Assembly: GCF_049059935.1 (NCBI RefSeq)
Contig: NZ_JBMGQR010000042.1
Location: 1 to 36,268, forward strand
Direction: 5' to 3'
Length of the DNA: 36,268 bases
Origin: JAURVT01 sp049059935
GTDB taxonomy: Bacteria; Actinomycetota; Actinomycetes; Propionibacteriales; Nocardioidaceae
Made by a program: the position numbers and the translations under genes. The notes below the pieces were generated by a model. The model saw nothing but the letters and a program-made list of their open reading frames with translations. It made no database searches and was not told the origin of the DNA. Position 1 is the stretch's first letter, and every line of letters starts with the position of its first letter. This document shows, one piece after another, positions 25,867-34,421 of the stretch.

Positions 25867-26732
25867 GTCTTCGTCTCCACGTCGCTCCTGGATGGGTCGA
25901 GGTCGTGCCCGGTGTAGACGACCATGCGGCTGCCCCGGACGAACCCCGCAGCGAGCATGCCGACGTGCCGAGCGAGGTCGATCGCCAGGCTCGTCGGGGC
26001 CCCGACCGCGACCACGGCGCTGACGCCGGCGACGGCCGCCTTCTGCACGATCTCGAAGCCCAGGCGGCCGCTCGTGCACAGCACGAGCCCCGCCGTCGGG
26101 GTGCGTCCGAGCAGGCAGTGCCCGATCGCCTTGTCGACCGCGTTGTGCCGCCCGACGTCCTCGCGCACCACGCGCAGGGTGCCGTCAGGGGTGAACAGGC
26201 CCGCGGCGTGCAGCCCCCCGGTCGACTCGAACAGTCGCTGCTCGGCCCGCAGCCGGTCGGGCAGCGAGCGCAGCAGGTCGGGGGTCAGGCCCACCGGGGG
26301 AGGGACGGGGTGCTCGCCGCGCAGCGCGTCGACGGACTCCAGGGAGTCGGTGCCGCACACGCCGCACGCCGACGTGGCCGTCATCGCCCGCACCGTGACG
26401 GGCCGGCGGGCCGGCACCCGGAGCGACACGGTCACGACGTTGAACTCCTGGTCGCGGCGCAGCGTCTCGTCGGTGCAGTACGCGACGGTGCCGACGTCGT
26501 CCAGGTCGGCGACGACGCCCTCGGCCAGCAGCAGGCCGGCGGCGAGCTCGAAGTCGTGGCCGGGGGTGCGCATGGTGACGCCGAACCGCTCCGGCGGAAG
26601 CCCGGGCTGCTCGACGCGGACCTCCAGCGGCTCCTCGGTGGTGAGGCGGTCCTCGTGCCGGACGTGGCGGTCGCCGTCCCACTCCACGACGCGCACGCGT
26701 GTGGTGGGGCCCGGGCGTCGATCAGGGGCCAT
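25860..26732 (-). CDS. fdhD: FdhD, formate dehydrogenase sulfurtransferase
   Basis: A 290-residue FdhD-family protein that delivers sulfur from a cysteine desulfurase to the molybdenum/tungsten cofactor of formate dehydrogenase. The functional CxxC is C123-C126 in TSACGVCGTDS. Also conserved are TPGHDFELAAGLLLAEG, VREDVGRHNAVDKAIG and LCTSGRLGFEIVQKA. No formate dehydrogenase gene is in the window. ATG 26732 lies 6 bases after a TAGATT -10 box, so the transcript is probably leaderless. Its 3' end overlaps the longer sigK start by 7 bases. Confidence 0.94.
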   Translation of the reverse strand: MAPDRRPGPTTRVRVVEWDGDRHVRHEDRLTTEEPLEVRVEQPGLPPERFGVTMRTPGHDFELAAGLLLAEGVVADLDDVGTVAYCTDETLRRDQEFNVVTVSLRVPARRPVTVRAMTATSACGVCGTDSLESVDALRGEHPVPPPVGLTPDLLRSLPDRLRAEQRLFESTGGLHAAGLFTPDGTLRVVREDVGRHNAVDKAIGHCLLGRTPTAGLVLCTSGRLGFEIVQKAAVAGVSAVVAVGAPTSLAIDLARHVGMLAAGFVRGSRMVVYTGHDLDPSRSDVETKTW

Positions 26733-26738
26733 CAGCCC

Positions 26739-26744
26739 AATCTA
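26739..26744 (-). promoter_or_regulatory. -10 box of leaderless fdhD transcript
   Basis: The minus strand reads TAGATT, ending 6 bases before the fdhD ATG. It would drive fdhD and probably the sigK-rskA genes behind it. Confidence 0.5.
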
Positions 26745-26836
26745 CGCGGTGGGCCCGCGGACGCTGCGGTGAACATCGAACATCGAACGGGTGTCGCGGG
26801 GTTTGGCCCACCCGGCCGCCGGGCAGACCCCCTGCC

Positions 26837-27457
26837 ATGAGGAAGCTCCTGCTCGCGCTGCTCGTCGCGGCCGTCGTCGTCGTCACCGCCACCACGCCCG
26901 CCTGGGCCGACCCGCCCACGCCGCCGTCGGCGAGCTCGGCCCGCACGAGCCTCGCGGCGCTCACCGTCCGCGCACCGGCCAACGAGTCGAGCTACGACCG
27001 CGACGAGTTCCGGCACTGGATCACCCAGAGCGGGACGTGCGACACCCGCGAGACGGTGCTGAAGCGTGACGGCGACGGCGTCGCGGTCGACTCCTCCTGC
27101 CAGCCGACCCGCGGCACCTGGTCCAGCGTGTACGACGGCGCGACGGTGGCCGACTCCTCCGACGTCGACATCGACCACATGGTGCCGCTCTCGGAGGCCT
27201 GGCAGTCCGGGGCGAACGCCTGGACCGACGCCCGTCGCGAGACCTTCGCCAACGACCTGCAGCACGCCCAGCTGCTCGCAGTGACGGCCAGCAGCAACCG
27301 CAGCAAGGGCGACCGCGACCCCGCGGAGTGGAAGCCCACGCGCACCGCCGCCTGGTGCCTGTACGCCCGGCAGTGGGTGGACGTGAAGCGGGTCTACGGC
27401 CTGAGCGTCGACAGCGCCGAGAAGACGGCCCTCGGGACGATGCTCGACCGCTGCTGA
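26837..27457 (+). CDS. Secreted HNH nuclease-like protein (DUF1524)
   Basis: A 206-residue protein with a clear signal peptide (residues 1-24, MRKLLLALLVAAVVVVTATT then PAWA before DPP). The DUF1524/HNH catalytic region has D113-H114 in DVDIDHMVPLSEAW and the matching ANDLQHAQLLAV and SSNRSKGDRDPAEW segments. Cys residues at about 68 and 88 could form a disulphide, which suits secretion. Family members are extracellular nucleases, possibly for nutrient DNA; this is inferred. ATG 26837 fits the signal peptide start. No good ribosome-binding site is seen. Confidence 0.9.
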   Translation: MRKLLLALLVAAVVVVTATTPAWADPPTPPSASSARTSLAALTVRAPANESSYDRDEFRHWITQSGTCDTRETVLKRDGDGVAVDSSCQPTRGTWSSVYDGATVADSSDVDIDHMVPLSEAWQSGANAWTDARRETFANDLQHAQLLAVTASSNRSKGDRDPAEWKPTRTAAWCLYARQWVDVKRVYGLSVDSAEKTALGTMLDRC

Positions 27458-27489
27458 GCGGCCCGCCACCTGCGTGGAACCATGGAGGT

Positions 27490-28149
27490 ATGACCTCCGC
27501 CTCGCTGCGCCGCAGCGGCACCTGGGAGTCGCCCCGGGCGATCGTCCTGTTCCTGCACGGCGGCCAGCAGGCCAACACCGAGCCCGTGCTCGAGAGGCAC
27601 GCGTCGTGGTGGCGGATCGCCCGCATGCAGGACCGCTTCGAGCCGTTCGCCCGCGAGCACGACCTCGCCGTCGCGCTGCTCAAGTACCGATTTCGCGGCT
27701 GGAACGCGGGCCCCGGACGCACGCCCGACCCGGTTGTCGACGCCCGCGGCGCCCTGGAGGAGCTGCGGGGCGAGCACCCGGGCGTCCCGGTCGTGCTGGT
27801 CGGCCACTCGATGGGCGGGCGCACCGCCTGCCACGTCGCGGACGACCCCGCGGTCGCGGGTGTCGTCGGCCTGGCGCCGTGGCTCCCCGAGGGCGAGCCC
27901 ACCGGCGCCCTGCGCGAGCGCCACCTCACCGTCGCCCACGGCAGCCGGGACCGCTGGACGTCGCCGAGGTGGAGCCGGGTGTACGTCGAGCGCTGCCAGG
28001 GCCTGGCCACGTCGGCGACCTGGACGTCGATGGGACCGGTCGGGCACTTCATGCTCCGACGGGCCGGCCGCTGGAACGCGTTCACCCGCGACGGCGTCGA
28101 CGCCGTCCTCGGCCTGACCCGCGACCTCGGCCCCGGGGTCGACGCGTGA
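27490..28149 (+). CDS. Alpha/beta hydrolase (dienelactone-hydrolase-like)
   Basis: A 219-residue alpha/beta-hydrolase with oxyanion segment FLHGGQQ, nucleophile elbow GHSMGG (S107), a likely Asp near HGSRDRWT and His in PVGHFMLR. The substrate is not known. ATG 27490 directly follows GGAGGT with no usable spacing, so initiation may be leaderless or use GGAA a few bases earlier. Its stop overlaps the GTG of the next small membrane protein gene. Confidence 0.85.
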   Translation: MTSASLRRSGTWESPRAIVLFLHGGQQANTEPVLERHASWWRIARMQDRFEPFAREHDLAVALLKYRFRGWNAGPGRTPDPVVDARGALEELRGEHPGVPVVLVGHSMGGRTACHVADDPAVAGVVGLAPWLPEGEPTGALRERHLTVAHGSRDRWTSPRWSRVYVERCQGLATSATWTSMGPVGHFMLRRAGRWNAFTRDGVDAVLGLTRDLGPGVDA

Positions 28150-28511
28150 TCGAGGTCTTCGCGTACTCCGTCGCCGTCGTCGCGCTGCTCGTCGGCCTGG
28201 CAGCCGGCTGGCTGATGGTGCGCGACCACCGCGTCAACAACCCGCTGTTCTACGCCGCCGCCGCGCTGGAGGTGCTGCTGCTCGCGCTGCTCGTCACCGG
28301 GTGCGTCGCCCTCTCGCGGACCGACCGCGACGTCGACGGCGTCACGTTCGTCTCCTACCTGGTCACGGTCGCGGTGATCCCGCCGGCCGCGATCCTGTGG
28401 GGCATCGCGGAGAAGAGCCGCTGGGGCACCGGCGTGGTCGTGGTCGGCATGATCACGGTGGCCGCGCTGTGCGCCCGCCTCACCGACATCTGGACGGGCA
28501 CCTATGTCTGA
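28146..28511 (+). CDS. Small integral membrane protein
   Basis: A 121-residue protein with four hydrophobic segments (about residues 5-24, 36-57, 68-86 and 95-110). No family is recognised with confidence; it looks like the many small actinobacterial hypothetical membrane proteins. GTG 28146 overlaps the upstream hydrolase stop by 4 bases, and its own 3' end overlaps the following gene by 8. The three genes therefore form a coupled unit, which supports it as a real gene. Confidence 0.8.
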   Translation: MIEVFAYSVAVVALLVGLAAGWLMVRDHRVNNPLFYAAAALEVLLLALLVTGCVALSRTDRDVDGVTFVSYLVTVAVIPPAAILWGIAEKSRWGTGVVVVGMITVAALCARLTDIWTGTYV

Positions 28512-28896
28512 TCGCACCACCTCGTCGGGGTTCGGCCGCGTGCTGGTCGCGGTGTACGCCGTGTTCGCGCTCGCCGCGACCGCCCGCTCGGTCGTGCAGC
28601 TCACCACCCGCTTCGACGAGGCCCCCGTCGCCTACCTGCTGTCGGCGTTCGCAGGCGTCGTCTACGTGGTGGCCACCGTCGCGCTCGCCCGGCACGGCAG
28701 CACGTCGAACCGGGTCGCGGCCGCCGCGATCACCGTCGAGGCCGTGGGCGTGATCGTCGTGGGCGCGCTGAGCGTGTGGGACGCACAGCTGTTCCCCGAC
28801 GCCACCGTGTGGTCGTACTTCGGTCGCGGGTACGGCTTCGTCCCGCTCGTGCTGCCGTTCGTCGGCCTGTGGTGGCTGCGCCGGGTGGGCCGCTAG
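28504..28896 (+). CDS. Small integral membrane protein
   Basis: A 130-residue protein with four predicted membrane helices (about residues 11-30, 43-62, 70-88 and 105-125) and conserved-looking WSYFGRGYGFVPLVLPFVGLWW near the C-terminus. The last part resembles proteins annotated only as hypothetical in Actinobacteria. The start ATG 28504 lies inside the previous gene, which suggests both membrane proteins are made in linked amounts. The stop is 3 bases from the convergent next gene. Confidence 0.8.
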   Translation: MSDRTTSSGFGRVLVAVYAVFALAATARSVVQLTTRFDEAPVAYLLSAFAGVVYVVATVALARHGSTSNRVAAAAITVEAVGVIVVGALSVWDAQLFPDATVWSYFGRGYGFVPLVLPFVGLWWLRRVGR

Positions 28897-28899
28897 CAC

Positions 28900-29565
28900 T
28901 CAGACGGGCGCGCGGTCGGGCACCCGCGACGGGTCCTGCCGGTCGCGACGCACCTGAAGGACGATCGCGACGCTGGTGATCGCCGCCCACCCGCACCACA
29001 GCGACGTCAGGGCCTGGGTGGTGACGAGCGCGAGCACCGCGACCGCCACCACGTTGACCACGCCGAAGATCCTGATGGCGCGCGACGACGACAGCAGCGT
29101 CGAGCCGCACGTCACCACCACGTAGCCCGACACGACGAGCACCGGGAACGGCACGCCGACGCCGTAGCGCACGAAGTGCTCCTCGAGCGTCACCGCGATG
29201 TCACCGTCCAGCGTCGCCCACAGCATGGTGGCCGACACGGCGATCCCGACGCCGAGCGCCACCGACAGCGCGTCACGACGGCGCCCGAGCGGCTCGCGAG
29301 CCCGGATCGCGAACGGCACCAGCGTCGGCAGCACGACGTAGGCGATCAGCACGTACACGTGGGTCGCGAGGGAGAAGACGCCCTCGCCGACCTGACCGCG
29401 ACCGCCCCACCACACGAACGCCTCGACGAAGCTGTGGAAGGCGAGCACGGCGGGCACCAGCGCGAGCGGCAGGTCCTCGCGGACCGGACGACGACGCAGG
29501 GCCTCGACGGCGACGGCGCCGATCACGACACCGGCGGCCAGGTCGACCTCGGGGGACAAGCACAC
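28900..29565 (-). CDS. DUF6629-like multi-pass membrane protein
   Basis: A 221-residue protein with seven or so membrane segments starting at the very N-terminus (MCLSPEVDLAAGVVIGAVAV). The MCLSPEVD opening, the FHSFVEAFVWWG segment and the HVYVLIAYVVLPTLVPFAI segment match a family of uncharacterised bacterial membrane proteins (DUF6629 as I recall it; a profile search should confirm). Its function is unknown. GTG 29565 follows a TAGAAC-like box by 6 bases, so it may be leaderless. Confidence 0.75.
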   Translation of the reverse strand: MCLSPEVDLAAGVVIGAVAVEALRRRPVREDLPLALVPAVLAFHSFVEAFVWWGGRGQVGEGVFSLATHVYVLIAYVVLPTLVPFAIRAREPLGRRRDALSVALGVGIAVSATMLWATLDGDIAVTLEEHFVRYGVGVPFPVLVVSGYVVVTCGSTLLSSSRAIRIFGVVNVVAVAVLALVTTQALTSLWCGWAAITSVAIVLQVRRDRQDPSRVPDRAPV

Positions 29566-29574
29566 CCCGACGTT

Positions 29575-30075
29575 CTACCCCAGCGCGTCGACGAGCCTCC
29601 GGTAGGCCCCCTCGACGTCCTCACCGCCGACGACCCGACGGGCGGCCGGACGGGTGGCGACGTAGGCGTTGAGCCGGGCGTGCAGGTCGGACGCCTCGGC
29701 CGGGTCGACGTCGCGGTCGGGTCGCGCGGCCACCCGGCGCAGGCACTCGGCCTCGTCCACCTCGATCACCAGCTCGACGAAGCGCGCCCCGACGCGGGTG
29801 GCGACGGCCTCCAGCCGCTCGAGCAGCCCCGGCCGCGCGACCAGCTGGGGCACCACGACGTCGTGCCCGGAGAGCAGGTGCGCCCGGGCCATCTCGACGG
29901 CGAGGTCGCGCGCGGCCAGCCCCGCGCGGACCGGGTCGTCCTCCCACCGTCCGAGCAGCGAGCGCACGAGGTCGACGTCGAGGACGAGCGCCAGCGGGTG
30001 GTCCTCGGCCCACCGGCGCGCGAGCGTCGACTTGCCCGCACCGGGCCCGCCGTTGAGCACCACGAGACGTCCCAC
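29575..30075 (-). CDS. P-loop kinase-like ATPase
   Basis: A 166-residue P-loop protein with Walker A GGPGAGKST (residues 9-17) and an aspartate-containing LDVDLVRSLLG segment after the first strand, the layout of small nucleoside, shikimate or gluconate-type kinases (AAA_33-like). The phosphate acceptor is unknown. GTG 30075 is preferred over an ATG at 30099: TACCGT sits 7 bases upstream of it, and the shorter start puts the P-loop close to the N-terminus as in relatives. Confidence 0.82.
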   Translation of the reverse strand: MGRLVVLNGGPGAGKSTLARRWAEDHPLALVLDVDLVRSLLGRWEDDPVRAGLAARDLAVEMARAHLLSGHDVVVPQLVARPGLLERLEAVATRVGARFVELVIEVDEAECLRRVAARPDRDVDPAEASDLHARLNAYVATRPAARRVVGGEDVEGAYRRLVDALG

Positions 30076-30082
30076 CCGCGCG

Positions 30083-30088
30083 ACGGTA
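30083..30088 (-). promoter_or_regulatory. -10 box of leaderless kinase transcript
   Basis: Minus-strand TACCGT ends 7 bases before GTG 30075, supporting that start and leaderless initiation. Confidence 0.4.
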
Positions 30089-30130
30089 CCCGCGTGCACA
30101 GTGCCCGCGCCTCGTCCGGGCGGACGGGTC

Positions 30131-31078
30131 TCAGGCCGTCGGGACGAGCGCGTCGCGCAGCTCGGCGACGATCCGGTCGAGCACCTCGCGAGCCTGACCG
30201 GGGGCCCGGTCGCCGTCGAGGAAGTAGTGGTCGCGGTCGGGCACCACCACGTGCCGGACGGGCACTCCGGCCTCCTGCAGCCGACCGGCGTAGGCGTCGC
30301 CCTCGCGCCGCAGGACGTCGAGCTCGCCGGTGAGCACCATCGCGCGGGGGAGCCCGCGGAGGTCCGGCGCCAGCAGGGGCGAGGCGTACGGCTCGAGCCG
30401 CCGCGACTCGTCGGCGAAGTACGTGGCGCGCACCAGGTCGAGCAGCGCGGGCGAGATCATCGGCTGCGCCAGCGGCGAGCGCTTGGCGGCGACCGGCTCG
30501 GCGACGTCGAGCGACGGCACGCCCAGCAGCTGGAGGGCGGGGGAGAACGAGCCGAGGTCGCGGGCCTGCAGGCACGCCGACGCCGCCAGGTTGCCGCCGG
30601 CGCTGAAGCCGCCGAGGGCCACGCGGGCGCCGTCCCACCCCTGGTCGGCTCCGTGCGCGGCCACCCAGGCAGCGACGTCGTGCGCCTGGTGCTGGGCGAC
30701 GGGGTAGCGGCGCTGAGGTGCGACGTCGTAGTCGACGTTGACCACGGTGGCGCCGACCTCGGTCGCGACGACCCGGGCGAAGAAGTCGTCCATCTCGGGG
30801 CGGCGCATGACGAAGGCTCCGCCGTGCAGGTGCACGTACACCGGGGGAGGGCAGCCGGCCTCGGTGGCGTGGTAGACGTCGCACCGGACGTCGCCGTGCC
30901 GCGTGGGCACCCGCAGCACGGTGGGGCCGGGGTGCTCGCCGTGGGCGAGCTGGAGGCTCTGGCCGTACCGCACCGAGACCGCGGACTTCTGCATCAGCCA
31001 GGCGCGGAGGTCCGCCATCACGTGCACGATCTCGTTTCGACGCCGCCGGCCGACCGGATGGGTGACCGGGCCGAACAT
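30131..31078 (-). CDS. HSL-family alpha/beta-hydrolase (esterase/lipase)
   Basis: A protein of up to 315 residues with the hormone-sensitive-lipase HGG oxyanion motif (HLHGGAF, about 84-89), the GFSAGGNL nucleophile elbow (S159), Asp in LTGELDVLRREGDAYA and His in PDRDHYFLDGD. It probably hydrolyses short acyl esters. The start is uncertain: ATG 31078 adds a basic RRRR stretch, while ATG 31018 (MADLRAWLMQ) gives a length more like relatives. Neither has a good ribosome-binding site. It is divergent from the sulfatase gene. Confidence 0.87.
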   Translation of the reverse strand: MFGPVTHPVGRRRRNEIVHVMADLRAWLMQKSAVSVRYGQSLQLAHGEHPGPTVLRVPTRHGDVRCDVYHATEAGCPPPVYVHLHGGAFVMRRPEMDDFFARVVATEVGATVVNVDYDVAPQRRYPVAQHQAHDVAAWVAAHGADQGWDGARVALGGFSAGGNLAASACLQARDLGSFSPALQLLGVPSLDVAEPVAAKRSPLAQPMISPALLDLVRATYFADESRRLEPYASPLLAPDLRGLPRAMVLTGELDVLRREGDAYAGRLQEAGVPVRHVVVPDRDHYFLDGDRAPGQAREVLDRIVAELRDALVPTA

Positions 31079-31188
31079 GACCCCGATGGGCCATCGGGCG
31101 TGGCACGTCGGTGCCGTGAGCCCGCGCCACGGTGTCCACCCTGCGTCCCGGCGCGAGCGGACAGGCCTCGGCGTGGTGCGATGTCCCC

Positions 31189-33543
31189 ATGGACGAGCCG
31201 GACCGCAGCAGCCTGCCCATCGACGTGACCACCTCGACGGGCGACGTCCGGTCCGCGATCGCCGCCACGCTCGGTGGCGCCCGCACCGCCCCGCCGCCCG
31301 TCAAGCCCGTGCGCCCGCCCGAGGGCGCGCCCAACGTCGTGGTCGTGCTGATCGACGACATGGGCTTCGGCGCGTCGAGCACGTATGGCGGTCCCTGCGC
31401 GATGCCGACCGCCGAGCGACTGGCCGACGGCGGCCTGCGGTACAGCCGCTTCCACGTCACGGCCCTGTGCTCCCCGACCCGTCAGGCCCTGATGACCGGC
31501 CGCAACCACCACTCGGTGGGCATGGGCGTCACCTCGGAGATGTCGACCTCCGAGCCCGGGTACACCGGCTACCGTCCCGCCAGCGCGGCGACGATGGCCC
31601 AGATCCTCGGCGGCAACGGCTACAGCACCGCCGCGTTCGGCAAGTGGCACCAGACGCCGCCGGTGGAGGTGAACCCGTCGGGCCCCTTCACCCGCTGGCC
31701 GACGGGGGAGGGCTTCGACGCGTTCTACGGGTTCATGGGCGCCGAGATGAACCACTGGTACCCCCAGCTCTACTCGGGCACGACGCCCGTCGAGCCCGAC
31801 CGGCTGCCCGAGGACGGGTACCACCTCACCGAGGACCTCGTCGACCACGCCGTGCAGTGGGTCGACGGCCAGCAGGCGCTCACGCCCGACAAGCCGTTCT
31901 GCCTGTACCTCGCGCTGGGCGCCACGCACGCGCCGTTCCACGTCGCCCCGGAGTGGATCGGCAAGTACCGCGGCGCCTTCGACGACGGCTGGGACGTCCA
32001 GCGCGAGCGGACGCTCGCCCGCCAGGTCGAGCTGGGGCTGGTGCCCGAGGGCACCGACCTGGCTCCCTGGCCCGAGGGCGTGCCGCACTGGGACGACCTC
32101 GACGACACCGAGAAGGCCGTCGCCGCCCGGTTCATGGAGACCTACGCCGGCTTCGCCGAGCACGCCGACACCCAGGTCGGCCGGCTCGTCGACGAGCTCG
32201 AGCGCCGCGGCATCCTCGACGACACCCTGGTGGTCTACATGCTCGGCGACAACGGCGCGTCGGGCGAGGGCGGGCCCGAGGGAACCGTCCGCGAGCACCT
32301 CGTCGGCCACGGCATCGCCGACGACACCGCCGCGATGGCCGAGGTGGTCGACGAGATCGGCGGTCCCACCACCTACCCGATTTACCCGGTCGGCTGGGCT
32401 CTCGCGATGAACACGCCCTACCCGTGGACCAAGCAGGTCGCCTCCCACCTCGGCGGCACGCGCGACGGGATGATCGTGCACTGGCCGGGCGGCATCGACT
32501 CCCGCGGCGAGATCCGTCACCAGTGGCACCACGTCATCGACGTGCTGCCCACGATCCTCGACGCCGCCGGCCTCCCGCACCCCACGACGGTCGGCGGCGT
32601 GGGCCAGCAGGTCATCGAGGGCACGAGCCTGCGCTACACCTTCGACGACCCCGAGGCCGCCGACCGCCGCGGCACGCAGTACTTCGAGATGGTCGGCAAC
32701 CGCGGCATCTACCACGAGGGCTGGACCGCCGTCACCCGTCACGGCACGCCGTGGCTGATGGTCGACGGCGGCGACCGTCCCTTCGAGGACGACGTGTGGG
32801 AGCTGTACAACCTGATCGCCGACTGGAGCCAGGCGCACGACGTCGCCGACCAGGACCCGCAGCGCCTCGCGTCCCTGCGCGAGCTGTTCGTCATCGAGGC
32901 GGGCCGGCACCAGGTGTTCCCGCTCGACGACCGCGTCACCGAGCGCGAGAACCCCCAGGTCGCCGGGCGCATCGACCTGCACCACGGCCGCACCTCGATC
33001 GAGCTCGGCCCCCGCACCGCCCGGCTCAGCGAGGAGGCGGCGCCGAACGTCAAGAACCGCTCGCATACGGTGTCGGTCGACGTCGAGGTCGCGGACGACT
33101 CGGGCGTCCTGGTCGCCCAGGGCGGACGCTTCGGCGGCTGGTCGCTGTACGTCCACGACGGTGCGCTCGCGTACGCCTACAACCTCTACGGGCGCGACCG
33201 CACGCACGTCCGGTCGTCCGCACCGCTGACGCCGGGGCGCCACCTGCTGGCCGTCCAGGTCGAGTCCGACGGCGGACCTCCCGGCAGCGGCGCGGGCGTC
33301 ACGCTGCTCGTCGACGGCGACCCCGTGGCGGAGGGCCGGCTGGACGCCACCACGGCCTTCTACTTCGCGTTCGACGAGACGTTCAACGTCGGCGTCGACC
33401 GGGGCACGCCCGTCACCGACGACTACGTGCCGGTGCACAACGCGTTCACCGGCACGATCCACCGGGTGCGCGTCGACCTCGCCCCCGAGCACCCGCTGGA
33501 GGTCGAGGTGCGCCGCCGCGTCAGCCAGCTCGCGGCCGACTGA
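31189..33543 (+). CDS. Type I sulfatase (arylsulfatase-like)
   Basis: A 784-residue sulfatase. The N-terminal metal site is VVVVLIDDMGFGASSTYGG. The signature CSPTR (C94-R98) in ALCSPTRQALMTGRNHHSVG carries the Cys that must be oxidised to formylglycine, then AAFGKWH and LGDNGASGEGG follow. The C-terminal 200 residues form a beta-rich domain typical of large actinobacterial arylsulfatases. No signal peptide is evident, so it is probably cytoplasmic. ATG 31189 is favoured over an in-frame GTG at 31132 because relatives begin near DEPDRSSLP. The next gene is its maturation enzyme. Confidence 0.92.
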   Translation: MDEPDRSSLPIDVTTSTGDVRSAIAATLGGARTAPPPVKPVRPPEGAPNVVVVLIDDMGFGASSTYGGPCAMPTAERLADGGLRYSRFHVTALCSPTRQALMTGRNHHSVGMGVTSEMSTSEPGYTGYRPASAATMAQILGGNGYSTAAFGKWHQTPPVEVNPSGPFTRWPTGEGFDAFYGFMGAEMNHWYPQLYSGTTPVEPDRLPEDGYHLTEDLVDHAVQWVDGQQALTPDKPFCLYLALGATHAPFHVAPEWIGKYRGAFDDGWDVQRERTLARQVELGLVPEGTDLAPWPEGVPHWDDLDDTEKAVAARFMETYAGFAEHADTQVGRLVDELERRGILDDTLVVYMLGDNGASGEGGPEGTVREHLVGHGIADDTAAMAEVVDEIGGPTTYPIYPVGWALAMNTPYPWTKQVASHLGGTRDGMIVHWPGGIDSRGEIRHQWHHVIDVLPTILDAAGLPHPTTVGGVGQQVIEGTSLRYTFDDPEAADRRGTQYFEMVGNRGIYHEGWTAVTRHGTPWLMVDGGDRPFEDDVWELYNLIADWSQAHDVADQDPQRLASLRELFVIEAGRHQVFPLDDRVTERENPQVAGRIDLHHGRTSIELGPRTARLSEEAAPNVKNRSHTVSVDVEVADDSGVLVAQGGRFGGWSLYVHDGALAYAYNLYGRDRTHVRSSAPLTPGRHLLAVQVESDGGPPGSGAGVTLLVDGDPVAEGRLDATTAFYFAFDETFNVGVDRGTPVTDDYVPVHNAFTGTIHRVRVDLAPEHPLEVEVRRRVSQLAAD

Positions 33544-34421
33544 TGGGCGCGTGCTGCGCGCCATCCGGTCCCGCCCGCGACGACGGCCCGGCCCGGGCTC
33601 ACGCACCCGGCGTCTCGGGCGTCGAGCTGGTCGACGTGCCCGGCGGCACGTTCACCATGGGCAGCGACGGCCCGGAGGCGTACCCGATGGACGGCGAGGG
33701 CCCGGCCCGCGACGTCACCGCCGGCGACGTGCGCATCGGCCGGCACCCGGTGACCGTGGGGGAGTGGCGGGCGTTCGTCGACGCCACCGGTCACGTGAGC
33801 GACGCCGAGCGGTTCGGCTGGTCGTTCGTGTTCGGCGGGTTCCTGCCCGACGACTTCCCTCCCACCCGCGGCGTGGCCGCGGCGCCCTGGTGGCGTCAGG
33901 TCGAGGGGGCCGACTGGGCGCACCCCGACGGCCCGCAGTCCGACGCCGACGGCCGCGACCGACACCCCGTCACGCACGTGTCGTGGCGTGACGCGTCGTC
34001 GTTCGCCACCTGGGCCGGCGGGCGCCTGCCCACCGAGGCCGAGTGGGAGCACGCCGCGCGCGGCGGGCTCGACGGCGCGGTGTTCCCGTGGGGCGACGAG
34101 CTCGAGCCGGGCGGCGAGCACCGGATGAACGTCTGGCAGGGCACGTTCCCCTCGCGAGACACCGCGGCCGATGGCTGGTCGGGCACCAGCCCCGTCGACG
34201 CGTTCTCGCCCAACGGGTACGGGCTGCACGACGTCACCGGCAACGTGTGGGAGTGGTGCTCCGACGCGTTCGACTCCTCGGGCGCCCGGGTGTCCAAAGG
34301 TGGGTCATACCTGTGCCACGCCTCGTACTGCCGCCGTTACCGCCCCGCGGCCCGGCAGGGGAGCGGGCCGGACTCCAGCACCGGCAACCTGGGCTTCCGG
34401 CTCGCGGTAGACCCCCGCTAG
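33543..34421 (+). CDS. Formylglycine-generating enzyme (sulfatase maturase)
   Basis: A 292-residue FGE/SUMF1-family protein that uses oxygen and copper to convert the sulfatase CxPxR cysteine to formylglycine. The active-site cysteines are C258 and C263 in GGSYLCHASYCRRYRPAAR; also present are the LPTEAEWEHAARGG, NVWEWCSD and STGNLGFR segments. The N-terminus has MGACCAPSG with adjacent Cys residues, outside the catalytic fold. The ATG overlaps the sulfatase TGA by one base (TGATG), so the pair is coupled. The stop codon interlocks with that of the convergent DUF1992 gene in CTAG. Confidence 0.95.
   Translation: MGACCAPSGPARDDGPARAHAPGVSGVELVDVPGGTFTMGSDGPEAYPMDGEGPARDVTAGDVRIGRHPVTVGEWRAFVDATGHVSDAERFGWSFVFGGFLPDDFPPTRGVAAAPWWRQVEGADWAHPDGPQSDADGRDRHPVTHVSWRDASSFATWAGGRLPTEAEWEHAARGGLDGAVFPWGDELEPGGEHRMNVWQGTFPSRDTAADGWSGTSPVDAFSPNGYGLHDVTGNVWEWCSDAFDSSGARVSKGGSYLCHASYCRRYRPAARQGSGPDSSTGNLGFRLAVDPR

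Noticed and set aside
26773..26800. LexA/SOS box upstream of the secreted HNH nuclease
   Set aside because: The region has a direct repeat ATCGAAC and one TCGAAC half site, but the second half (GTCGCG) does not match GTTCGA.
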